The position numbers and the translations under genes were made by a program. From Streptomyces sp. NBC_01237 (GTDB lineage Bacteria > Actinomycetota > Actinomycetes > Streptomycetales > Streptomycetaceae): DNA of 64,000 bases. Location: NCBI RefSeq assembly GCF_035917275.1, contig NZ_CP108508.1, positions 1,984,001 to 2,048,000 of the forward strand. The letters run 5' to 3'. The stretch's first letter is position 1. Each line of letters begins with the position of its first letter. Shown here in pieces: positions 8,437 to 16,031 of this stretch. The notes under the pieces were generated by a model, which did not search any database, was not told the DNA's origin, and was given only the letters and a program-made list of their open reading frames with translations.

Positions 8437-9015
8437 GTGGGCACAGTCGTCGACGATGCCGCTACCGCCGAGTTCCACGCGTTCTTCGAGGCGCACTACG
8501 CGGAGCTGGCCAGGCTCGCGCATCTGCTCACCGGTGAGGCCGACGCGGCCGACGATCTGGCGGCCGACGCGCTGATGGCGCTCTGGCACCGCTGGGACCG
8601 GGTCCGGGGTGCCGATCATCCGGTCGCGTACGCCCGGGGGGTCGTCGCGAATCTGGCCCGTACCCGCATCCGCAGCGCGGTGCGCGAGCGCCGCCGGATC
8701 GCGCTGTTCTGGGCGCCGCGCGGCAGCGGGGGCGGGGACGGGTACGCCGTCGAGGACCCCGACGTGCCCGCGGTCGTCGATGTCCAGGGGGCGCTGCGCA
8801 GACTGCCGTTCCGCAAGCGGGCGTGCGTGGTGCTGCGGCACGCGTTCGACCTGTCGGAGCGGGACACCTCGCTGGTCCTCGGGATCTCCGTGGGTACGGT
8901 CAAGAGCCAGACCTCGCGCGGGGTGGCGGAGCTGCAACGGCTGCTCGGCCCGGAGGGCGGCGCCGACCGGGTCCAGGTGGCCGTCGCGGCCCAGCGCGGC
9001 GGAGGAAGGCAGTGA
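8437..9015 (+). CDS. SigE-family ECF RNA polymerase sigma factor
   Basis: A 192-residue group 4 sigma factor. Region 2 covers about residues 10-80 (EFHAFFEAHYAELARLAHLL, then DDLAADALMALWHRW). Region 4 covers about 120-175 (LPFRKRACVVLRHAFDLSER, SLVLGISVGTVKSQTSRGVA). GTG 8437 is preferred because GAGAGAGG lies just upstream; an in-frame GTG at 8419 adds six residues. It is followed with a 1-nt overlap (TGATG) by a gene for a single-pass membrane protein, the usual arrangement of a sigma factor with its controller. The target promoters are unknown. Confidence 0.93.
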   Translation: MGTVVDDAATAEFHAFFEAHYAELARLAHLLTGEADAADDLAADALMALWHRWDRVRGADHPVAYARGVVANLARTRIRSAVRERRRIALFWAPRGSGGGDGYAVEDPDVPAVVDVQGALRRLPFRKRACVVLRHAFDLSERDTSLVLGISVGTVKSQTSRGVAELQRLLGPEGGADRVQVAVAAQRGGGRQ

Positions 9016-9746
9016 TGGACGAGGAGTTGCGGGAGCGGCTGCGGGACGCCGCACGGTCCCATCACCCGGACCGGGCACGGATGCTGGCCCGGATCGGACG
9101 GGGCCTGGCGGACGGACCCCCGGCCCGTGCCCCCCGGATGCCCCGTCGGGCGATGCCGTGGCTGCGGGTGGCGGGGGCGAGCGTCGCGGTGTGCGGGGTG
9201 CTGGTGGCCGGCGCGGTCGCGGTGACCTCGGCCGGGCACGGCGACGGGCCCGGTGAGCGGGTGGCCGCCCCGCCGCACTCCCCCGCGCCCGCACTCCCGC
9301 CGGCCCCGGCGTCGAAGGGCCCGCCGCGCGGAGCGCTGCCCGCCGCGAACGGGCCGCTGTGGACGGACGGTTCGGTGGACCCGAACAGCAACGCGTACTG
9401 GGCCCAGAGCAATGTGACGGTGAAGACCGGGGAGGCCCTCACCGCACTCACCGTGGAGCTGCGCGTCGCGCTCACCGGCGGGGTCGGTACGACGGGGTCC
9501 TGGCGCTCCCTGCCGGTGGCGGACTTCACCGCGTCGGCACGGGAGGAGGGCGGCTTCCTCGTCTACCGGTGGACGCTGAAGCCGGGGCGCACCGCTCCGG
9601 CCGGCACCCACACCTTCGCGGGTCAGTACAACCACGCGGAGGGCGAGCGGGACGCCGCCGGTGACGACTACACGGTCCGGGGCGGCACCTCGAAGCCGCC
9701 GGAGGGGCCGTTCGCCGCGGGCGGCGGCTTCACACCCCTGCGCTGA
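9015..9746 (+). CDS. Single-pass membrane protein coupled to the ECF sigma gene
   Basis: A 243-residue protein with a cytoplasmic N-terminus (about 50 residues, Arg-rich), one transmembrane segment (VAGASVAVCGVLVAGAVAVT, about 50-72), a Pro/Ala-rich linker, and an extracytoplasmic domain of about 130 residues ending in a Gly-rich tail. Its ATG overlaps the sigma stop. Topology is that of an anti-sigma factor, but I see no zinc-binding H-x3-C-x2-C motif in the N-terminal part. It could be an unconventional anti-sigma factor or simply an exported partner. The extracytoplasmic part (YWAQSNVTVKTGEALTALTV) is a predicted beta-rich fold of unknown function. Confidence 0.8.
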   Translation: MDEELRERLRDAARSHHPDRARMLARIGRGLADGPPARAPRMPRRAMPWLRVAGASVAVCGVLVAGAVAVTSAGHGDGPGERVAAPPHSPAPALPPAPASKGPPRGALPAANGPLWTDGSVDPNSNAYWAQSNVTVKTGEALTALTVELRVALTGGVGTTGSWRSLPVADFTASAREEGGFLVYRWTLKPGRTAPAGTHTFAGQYNHAEGERDAAGDDYTVRGGTSKPPEGPFAAGGGFTPLR

Positions 9747-9747
9747 T

Positions 9748-9835
9748 CCGGGGAAGCCGGGGAGTTGGAGAGCCGGGAAGCCGGGAAGCCGGAGGGTCGG
9801 GAAGCCGGGGGCCGGGAAATCCGGAAAGCCCCGGC
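9748..9835. repeat. Degenerate short tandem repeats (CCGGGAAG-like)
   Basis: The gap after the sigma/membrane pair is filled with imperfect copies of a 9-10 bp GCCGGGAAG unit. Purine-rich runs alternate with CCGG. No promoter or gene was recognised inside; the pectate lyase ribosome site follows at about 9896. Confidence 0.6.
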
Positions 9836-9913
9836 CGACCCGGCAACCCTTCCCCCCGCGGTGGCGACCAAGGAGCGCACCCTCCCCCACCACGGAAGGA
9901 ACGGGACACCGAC

Positions 9914-10771
9914 ATGCGGGAACGAGCCGACCGCCCCAGGCACACCGATCACCGACGGTCCACCGGCCGCCGGCGCACCCTCGCCGCCCTGACGGCCGCA
10001 CTGGTCATGACCGGTGCGGCCGTCGTCACCGACCTGGCCGTGCGGCCGGCCGGCGCGGCCGAAGCGGCCACGGCCGCCGCCGACTGGCCCGCCGCCGGCG
10101 GCACCCAGCCGGTCACGGCGACCATCGAGGTCTCCGGGTCGTACGACGGCGCCCTCAAGCGCTTCTACGGAAGCGGCGACCTCGGGGACGGGGGCCAGGA
10201 CGAGGGCCAGGACCCGATCTTCAAGCTGAAGGACGGAGCGACCCTGAAGAACGTCATCCTGGGCTCCCCGGCCGCCGACGGCATTCACTGCGCGGGCAGT
10301 TGCACACTCCAGAACGTCTGGTGGGAGGACGTCGGCGAGGACGCCGCGTCCTTCAAGGGCACCTCGTCGAGCGCCGTGTACAAGGTGACCGGCGGCGGGG
10401 CGCGGAAGGCTTCGGACAAGGTCTTCCAGTTCAACGGCGCGGGCAGCCTCACCATCACCGGCGGCTTCCAGGTCTCCGACTTCGGCAAGCTGGTGCGGTC
10501 CTGCGGCAACTGCTCCACCCAGTACAAGCGCACCATCACCGTCAGCGATGTCGATGTGACGGCGCCCGGCAAGGCCCTGGCCGGTGTCAACACCAACTAC
10601 GGGGACACGGCCACGCTGCGGTCCGTGCGCATCCACGGGGACAGCGGCAAGAAGATCAAGCCGTGCGTCCGCTACACGGGCAACGACGACGGCGACGAGC
10701 CGACCGAGACGGGCAGCGGCCCCGACGGGACGTACTGCCGCTACGCCGCCTCGGACATCAGCTACGGCTGA
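9914..10771 (+). CDS. Secreted pectate lyase, polysaccharide lyase family 3
   Basis: A 285-residue exported enzyme. An Arg-rich n-region and hydrophobic core (LAALTAALVMTGAAVVTDLA) form a signal peptide of roughly 50 residues. The mature part matches PL3 right-handed beta-helix lyases: FKLKDGATLKNVILGSPAAD, GIHCAGSCTLQNVWWEDVGE, and the conserved GALAGVNTNYGD-like region followed by several cysteines. PL3 enzymes cleave polygalacturonate by beta-elimination with calcium, outside the cell. An AAGGA site lies about 12 nt before the ATG. It is separated from the other pectinases by the opposite-strand S37 peptidase. Confidence 0.9.
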   Translation: MRERADRPRHTDHRRSTGRRRTLAALTAALVMTGAAVVTDLAVRPAGAAEAATAAADWPAAGGTQPVTATIEVSGSYDGALKRFYGSGDLGDGGQDEGQDPIFKLKDGATLKNVILGSPAADGIHCAGSCTLQNVWWEDVGEDAASFKGTSSSAVYKVTGGGARKASDKVFQFNGAGSLTITGGFQVSDFGKLVRSCGNCSTQYKRTITVSDVDVTAPGKALAGVNTNYGDTATLRSVRIHGDSGKKIKPCVRYTGNDDGDEPTETGSGPDGTYCRYAASDISYG

Positions 10772-10789
10772 GCACCGCCCCGGTCGTGA

Positions 10790-10823
10790 GCGGTGTGCGG
10801 GCCGCCGCGGGCCCGCGCACCGC
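10790..10823. terminator. Terminator between convergent genes
   Basis: A 14-bp nearly perfect stem (GCGGTGTGCGGGCC with GGCCCGCGCACCGC, one G-T pair) lies between the pectate lyase end and the convergent S37 peptidase end, so it can stop both. Confidence 0.7.
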
Positions 10824-10846
10824 ATCCGGGTCCGCTGTCCGGTCCG

Positions 10847-12184
10847 TTACTGGCCCGCCCACCGCTTCAGCGTCGTCTCGGCCTTCGCCCGGTCCGCGGG
10901 CTTCAGCTTGGAGATCAGCGCGCCGTGGTTGGTGTTCGGTGCCTCGAAGAGCATCGAATCGTGCTTGGACGGCTTGAACCGCTCGGCGCTCCACGGGTCG
11001 TTCTGCCCGTAGACGAACATCATCCGCTCGCCCCGCCGGGTCACCCAGCGGTCGACGTCCTTGATGGTGCGGCCCTCGTACCGGGTGCGCATGTCGGCGG
11101 GCAGCACGGAGTTCGGCTGATAGATGTCCGGGTAGTTGCGCACATCCCTGAGGTGCTTGAACTTCAGGTCGGCCCAGCCCAGTTGGGCGGCGGCCTGCCG
11201 GTAGTAGGGTCCACTGCCCTCGGCTCCGGCGCCGTCGTCGGAGTAGATGCTCAGCCCGTGCGCCAGCGACCAGGCGTACAGCTCGTCGTCACCGGCGGTG
11301 CGTGCGTCGGGGATGTCCGGGCAGTCGGTGTACGTGCCGCTCTGCCAGAAGTTCCACACCTGGTCCAGGACCGAGAACTCGAAGGCCCGGTCGGCCGATC
11401 CGAGATGGGCGAAGGTGAGGCCCTGCTCCCGGGCGGTCGCCTCGAAGCGGGGCAGCATCCGGTCCCGCCGCACCAGCATCTCCCGCTGTACGGAGTTGAG
11501 CGCGGCCCGGCACGCGGGGGTGCCGACGGTCCTGAAGAACTTCTCGTAACCGCGATCGTCCTTGTTGTCCGCGTCGTTCGGCGCGACGTACGCGACGACG
11601 GCGTCCAGGTCGTCCGGGTAGAAGCGCTCGTGGTAGACCTGCGTCATTCCGCCCTTGGACGCCCCCGTGCCCAGCCACTTGGCGGTGTAGATCGTCTTCA
11701 GGGCCTCGACGACGGCGTGTTCGTCGCTCGCCTCCTGCCACACGTTCAGGTCGCGCCAGTCGACCGTCGCGGGCCGGGACTCGCTGAAGTAGCGGTGCTC
11801 GACGCTGACCTGGTTGGCGCCGAGGAGGGTGGTGATCTCACGGGTGGACGTGGCCAGCGCGTAGCCGCCGGTGTAGAGCACCATCGGGGCGGTCGCCGCC
11901 TTGTGCCAGAGCGTCAGCCGCTGCTGGAAGGTGCCGCGGGCCGGATTCCGGTGGTCGACGGGCTGCGTCAGGCTGAGCGTGTAGTAGGGGAATCCCTCTT
12001 TGACGGTCTGTGAGACGACGGTGAGTCCCGGTATCCGGTCCAGTTGCTCACGTACGTCCGTGGCGGCGACGGAGGCGGTGCCGGCCGGCGCGGTGCCGGC
12101 CGCGGCGGCCGCCGTACCGGTCAGCACGCCGGTGGCGGTGACGATTCCGGCGCAGAGCAGGGCGGGAAGCAGTTTGTGGCGCAA
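10847..12184 (-). CDS. Secreted tripeptidyl aminopeptidase, peptidase family S37
   Basis: A 445-residue exported serine peptidase. Residues 1-30 form a signal peptide (LLPALLCAGIVTATGVLTG). The body matches Streptomyces S37 (PS-10) peptidases: GFPYYTLSLTQPVDHRNP near the N-terminus, the nucleophile elbow GTGASKGGMTQVYHERFYPD, and a C-terminal FVYGQNDPWSAERF region with catalytic acid and histidine (NTNHG). It removes tripeptides from protein N-termini outside the cell. The start at 12184 is a TTG with GAGGGG about 9 nt upstream. It sits inside the pectin locus but has no obvious functional link to it. Confidence 0.9.
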   Translation of the reverse strand: MRHKLLPALLCAGIVTATGVLTGTAAAAAGTAPAGTASVAATDVREQLDRIPGLTVVSQTVKEGFPYYTLSLTQPVDHRNPARGTFQQRLTLWHKAATAPMVLYTGGYALATSTREITTLLGANQVSVEHRYFSESRPATVDWRDLNVWQEASDEHAVVEALKTIYTAKWLGTGASKGGMTQVYHERFYPDDLDAVVAYVAPNDADNKDDRGYEKFFRTVGTPACRAALNSVQREMLVRRDRMLPRFEATAREQGLTFAHLGSADRAFEFSVLDQVWNFWQSGTYTDCPDIPDARTAGDDELYAWSLAHGLSIYSDDGAGAEGSGPYYRQAAAQLGWADLKFKHLRDVRNYPDIYQPNSVLPADMRTRYEGRTIKDVDRWVTRRGERMMFVYGQNDPWSAERFKPSKHDSMLFEAPNTNHGALISKLKPADRAKAETTLKRWAGQ

Positions 12185-12299
12185 CGCTCAGGTCCCCTCG
12201 GACGGGTGGTGCGATGGACACGACGGCCGCATAGTAATCGCTTTCCACGGCTGTGTGATCGTCCCGCGCGAGGGGACCCGCGACAAGGTCGGCGGGCTC

Positions 12300-13616
12300 T
12301 CAGCAACCCTTGCCCGCGCCCGCCCCTCGGCCGACGAGGGCCGGGACCGCCCGGGGGTCGTCGGTCCTGGTGCGCAGCGTCGGGGTCCAGCCGGCGCCCC
12401 GCGTCAGCTGCTCGTCGGGCACGCCCGCGTTGTGGACGGCGATCAGGTCGGTCCTGCGGCCGTTGACGTAGTTGTTCTCCGCGCTGACGGGTGCCTCCTT
12501 CCACTTCTTCAGGATCGTCGCCGCGTCGAACCGGGGGCCGGTCGTGAAGGCGTTGTGCTCGGCGACGAGCTGTGACTCCGCGCCGATGCCGTACGTGTAG
12601 CCGTAGGCGCTGTCCGCGGTGGCGACGAAGTGGTTGTTGTACGAGTCGACCTTGCCGAAGCGGACGCGGGGCGCGCGCTCCTTCACGTCCTGGAAGAGGT
12701 TGTGGTGGAGGGTGACGCGGAGCCTGCCGCGGTCGGTGGCACCGGCGCTGTCGCTGTTGCCGATGAGCATGGTCTTGTCGTGGTTCCTCAGGACGTTCCA
12801 GGAGATGGTGACCAGGTCGGCGCCGCGCACGATGTCGAAGAGGCCGTCGTGCTGCTGGTAGAGCTCGCCGTAGTGGCGCGGCTGGTCGGCGTCGTGCCGG
12901 TCGCCGTCGTGGAAGGTGTTGTGGTCGACCCAGACATGGCGGGAGTTGCTGACGACGAGGTTGTCGTACTCGGAGTTCCAGGCGCCCTTGTCCCCGTCGG
13001 TGGGGTCCCACTGCGGGAAGCAGTCGTAGGTGTCCTCGAAGGTGAGGTTGCGGACGATGACGTTGGAGACGTCCTTGACCTGAAGGCTCGCGCCGATGAC
13101 GGTGGCGTCCTTCCCCACTCCGATCAGGGTGGTGTTGGACGGGACCCGGACGTTCACCGCGGCACTCTGCCGGGCGGCGGACGCGGCCCGCGCGTCCTCC
13201 AGCGGCCCGGAGACGGGCTCCTTGCCCCAGGTCGCCGGGTCGTAGGCGGCGAGGTACTTCTCCAGGGTGTAGCCGTCGCTCTCGTACGCCGCGCAGTCGA
13301 CGGGCTCGCCCGCCGCGTCGGCGTTGCCGTGGACGGTTCCGGCGATGCGGACGATCTTGGGGGCATCGCCGGCGTCCTCGAAGGCGGCGAGGAGTTCGGC
13401 GCGGTCGGTGACGGTGTAGACGTGTTCGGGGGTGGCCGCCGAGCCGCCGGTGGTGGAGCCCTCGGCGGCGGCCCAGCCGTCGCCCGCGGGGAGCACGGCG
13501 CGTTCGGTCCCGGTGGGACGGGGCGCGGCCTGGGCGGGTACGGACACGGCGAGGGCGAGCGAGGCGCAGCCCGTCACCAGGGCGAGGGCACGGGCATGAC
13601 GCATACGTGCGGGCAT
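12300..13616 (-). CDS. Secreted pectate lyase, polysaccharide lyase family 1
   Basis: A 438-residue exported beta-helix lyase. Signal peptide at residues 1-30 (LVTGCASLALAVSVPAQA). PL1 signatures follow in order: IVRIAGTVHG, NTTLIGVGKDATVIG, VIVRNLTFEDTYDCFPQWDP, the WVDHN motif as HVWVDHNTFHDGDRHD, and LRVTLHHNLFQDVKERAPRV with the catalytic arginine region. It cleaves pectate by calcium-dependent beta-elimination. ATG 13616 has GAAGGA 7 nt upstream, so the longer in-frame start at 13664 is rejected. It is the last gene of a same-strand pectinase group starting at 18062. Confidence 0.93.
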   Translation of the reverse strand: MPARMRHARALALVTGCASLALAVSVPAQAAPRPTGTERAVLPAGDGWAAAEGSTTGGSAATPEHVYTVTDRAELLAAFEDAGDAPKIVRIAGTVHGNADAAGEPVDCAAYESDGYTLEKYLAAYDPATWGKEPVSGPLEDARAASAARQSAAVNVRVPSNTTLIGVGKDATVIGASLQVKDVSNVIVRNLTFEDTYDCFPQWDPTDGDKGAWNSEYDNLVVSNSRHVWVDHNTFHDGDRHDADQPRHYGELYQQHDGLFDIVRGADLVTISWNVLRNHDKTMLIGNSDSAGATDRGRLRVTLHHNLFQDVKERAPRVRFGKVDSYNNHFVATADSAYGYTYGIGAESQLVAEHNAFTTGPRFDAATILKKWKEAPVSAENNYVNGRRTDLIAVHNAGVPDEQLTRGAGWTPTLRTRTDDPRAVPALVGRGAGAGKGC

Positions 13617-13731
13617 GGCGAATCCTTCACTGTCGTCAGGGATGGTGGAACGGGCCGCGCACACTCAGGCGCGCGACCTCGGGTACGGGGCCTCGGGTAC
13701 GGGGCCTCGGGTACGGAGCCTCGGAGCGGAC

Positions 13732-14559
13732 TCAGGGCAGCGGCGGCCAGGTGATCCGGTCGGCGGGGACCGGGGCGTCGAGGCCGGTGACCTCGTGCGG
13801 GGCGAGGACATGCCCGACCCGCAGCGCGCGGGCGGTCATCCGGGCCACCTCGATGGCGCCGGTGGGCCGGAAGTGGGTGTTGTCCTGCTTGCCGTCCGGG
13901 TGGTTCGGCCACTGGCCCGGCTCCACCCAGTTGAAGTACTCCAGGGTCCCGTCGGGGCCGAACTCCTGCCAGCGGGCCAGTGAGAGCGCCTGGATGTCGA
14001 GGAGCGGTACGCGTTCCTCGACGGCCAGGGCGCGCATGGCGTCCGGGTAGTCGCCGTGGGTGGGCCGCGCGGTGCCGTCGGCGGCGAACCTCCGCCGTTC
14101 CACCGGGGTGATGAGGACCGGCCGGGCCCGGTGGGCGCGGGCGCCGGTCACGTACCGGCGCAGATACTCCTGGTACGTGGTGTACGGGTCGGTGCCGCGG
14201 AGCGGGTCCTCGGTCTTCTCGTCGTTGTGGCCGAACTGGATGAGCACGAGGTCGCCGGGGCGCACCCGGTCCAGCAGTGCGGTGAGCCGGCCCTCGTCCA
14301 CGAAGCTCTTCGAACTGCGTCCGTTCAGCGCGTGGTTGGCGACCCGGAGGGAGCGGCCGAGGAAGAACGGCAGGGCCGTCCCCCAGCCGGTCTCGGGTGC
14401 GGCGTCGGCGTATTTCCGGGCGGCCGTGGAGTCGCCCGCGATGTGCAGGGTTCCGGGCCGGCCCCCGCCGCCGCCACCGCGGGCGACGGCGGGGGTGGCG
14501 GCGAGGGCGAGGGGCAGCGCGGCGAGCGCGGCTGCCGCGCGTCGGCGGGTGAGGGACAC
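13732..14559 (-). CDS. Secreted SGNH hydrolase, rhamnogalacturonan acetylesterase type
   Basis: A 275-residue exported esterase. A Tat-like signal (SLTRRRAAAALAALPLALAA) precedes a Gly-rich spacer. The SGNH blocks are all visible: GDS in LHIAGDSTAAR (block I), the Gly/Asn in NHALNGRSSKSF (block II), FGHND (block III) and DNTHFRPTG with Asp-x-x-His (block V). The layout matches family CE12 rhamnogalacturonan acetylesterases, which remove acetyl groups from the rhamnogalacturonan I backbone so that lyases can act. It lies between the solute-binding protein gene and a PL1 lyase on the same strand. Confidence 0.9.
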   Translation of the reverse strand: MSLTRRRAAAALAALPLALAATPAVARGGGGGGRPGTLHIAGDSTAARKYADAAPETGWGTALPFFLGRSLRVANHALNGRSSKSFVDEGRLTALLDRVRPGDLVLIQFGHNDEKTEDPLRGTDPYTTYQEYLRRYVTGARAHRARPVLITPVERRRFAADGTARPTHGDYPDAMRALAVEERVPLLDIQALSLARWQEFGPDGTLEYFNWVEPGQWPNHPDGKQDNTHFRPTGAIEVARMTARALRVGHVLAPHEVTGLDAPVPADRITWPPLP

Positions 14560-14616
14560 GGAGGGACTGCCTCTCTCGTAGGACGTACGGGGAGAGCGCG
14601 TGGAGCGTGGTCCTGA

Positions 14617-15951
14617 TCAGCCGTTGCCGATCTCCTTCCACTCCTTCTGGGCGGCGTTCAGCTCATCGGCGATCTTGTCCAGGAACGCCTTGGCCGTGAC
14701 CTTGCCGAGCAGCAGCTTCTGGAACTCCGGCTCGTTGTCGGCCTTGCTGATGTTGTTCCAGTCGGGGAGGTAGTACGGCAGCTGGACGATCTTGGTGGAA
14801 CCGTCGGTGAGCGACTTCGCGCCGAGCGCGGTCGGCTCGGTCGCGCCGATCCAGGGGTCCTTGGCCGCCTCGGTGTTGGCCGGTATGGCGCCCGCCGACT
14901 CGTTCCACTTGCTGTTGGACTCGTGGGAGGCGGCGAACTCGATGAACTTCCAGGCCGCCGTCTTGTTCTTGCCGGACCGGAACATGCCGAGTCCGTCGAC
15001 GGGGTTGGAGACCTGGACCCGGGTGCCGCCGTCCCCGACCGGGTTGGGGATTCCGGCGAACTTCTCCTTGCCCAGGGCCTTCAGATGGTCCTGGTAGGAG
15101 CCCAGGTTGTGGCTGAGCATCCCGATGGTGCCGGTGTCCCACTGGGCGACCATCTTGGTGAAGTCGTTGTTGACGTCGGCGGCGGGGGTCGCCTTCTTGA
15201 ACAGGGCGGCGTACTTCTCCAGCGCGGCGACGTTCTCCGGGTCGTTCAGAGTGGTGCTGTCGCCGTCCCAGAACTCCGTGATCCCGGACTGGCCGTACAC
15301 CGCGTCGATGGCCTGGGCGATGGAGCCCGCGCCGCCGCGGATGGTGTAGCCGAACTTGTTGTTCTTGCTGTCGGTGAGCTTGTCGGCGGCCTCGTAGAAC
15401 TTCGCCCAGGTGGTGGGCGCTTCCAGGTTCGCGGCCTCGAACAGGTCGGTGCGGTACCAGAGGGCGCCGTTGTTCGCGGAGGTCGGCACGGTGTACATGT
15501 CCTCGCCCCGGCCGCCCGCGACCTTGACGCTCTCGACCATGGACTCGACGAGCCTGCCGTCGAGGGAGGACTCCTTCAGCCGGTCGTTGACCGGCTCCAG
15601 CGCCTCCTGCGAGACGATGTTGGAGAGATAGGCGGTACCGACGCCGCCGACGTCGGGCAGGCCGCCGCCCGCGATCGCCGTGTCGTACTTGGACTGGACG
15701 TCGGCGATCGGGATCGGGACGTACTTCACCCGGATGTCCGGGTACTTCTTCTCGAAGTCCTTGATGATCTCGGTCCAGACGGCGGTGCGCGGACCGCCGT
15801 TGTTGTCCCAGAAGGTGATCTCGCCCTTCCCGCTGCCCTCCTCGCCCGCGCCGCTGCCGTCGTCACCGCAGGCGGTGGCGGTCAGGGCGAGCACGGCGGA
15901 CAGGGACACCGCTGCCGCGGCGCGCCCCCGGTGCGTCTTGGAGATGTTCAT
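14617..15951 (-). CDS. ABC transporter solute-binding lipoprotein (sugar type)
   Basis: A 444-residue family 1 extracellular solute-binding protein. A lipoprotein signal ends at Cys28 (ALTATACGDDGSG). The mature part shows typical features: ITFWDNNGGPRTAVWTEIIK, DFEKKYPDIRVKYVPI, and LPDVGGVGTAYLSNIV. The ATG at 15951 has a GAGAGAAGAG ribosome site; the frame upstream is not coding. Its matching permeases are encoded about 6 kb upstream on the same strand (21818-23658), an unusual separation. The probable ligand is a pectin-derived oligosaccharide; that is inferred from the neighbours. Confidence 0.93.
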   Translation of the reverse strand: MNISKTHRGRAAAAVSLSAVLALTATACGDDGSGAGEEGSGKGEITFWDNNGGPRTAVWTEIIKDFEKKYPDIRVKYVPIPIADVQSKYDTAIAGGGLPDVGGVGTAYLSNIVSQEALEPVNDRLKESSLDGRLVESMVESVKVAGGRGEDMYTVPTSANNGALWYRTDLFEAANLEAPTTWAKFYEAADKLTDSKNNKFGYTIRGGAGSIAQAIDAVYGQSGITEFWDGDSTTLNDPENVAALEKYAALFKKATPAADVNNDFTKMVAQWDTGTIGMLSHNLGSYQDHLKALGKEKFAGIPNPVGDGGTRVQVSNPVDGLGMFRSGKNKTAAWKFIEFAASHESNSKWNESAGAIPANTEAAKDPWIGATEPTALGAKSLTDGSTKIVQLPYYLPDWNNISKADNEPEFQKLLLGKVTAKAFLDKIADELNAAQKEWKEIGNG

Positions 15952-16031
15952 GGTCGGCTCTTCTCTCTCGGTTCTCCGGGGTCTCCCGGATGGGGCGGGA
16001 TGTGCTGGACGTGTGCGTGCGTGTGGGGGCG

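Noticed and set aside
4711..9294. A 1527-codon open frame on the minus strand
   Set aside because: It lies antisense to the kinase, regulator, penicillin-binding protein and sigma genes, all with clear family motifs. Its predicted protein is Arg/Pro/Gly-rich low complexity, the usual result of very high G+C.
12185..12299. A second LacI-like operator before the S37 peptidase (AATCGCTTTCC)
   Set aside because: It lacks dyad symmetry beyond a few bases and does not match the AAGCGCTT core.
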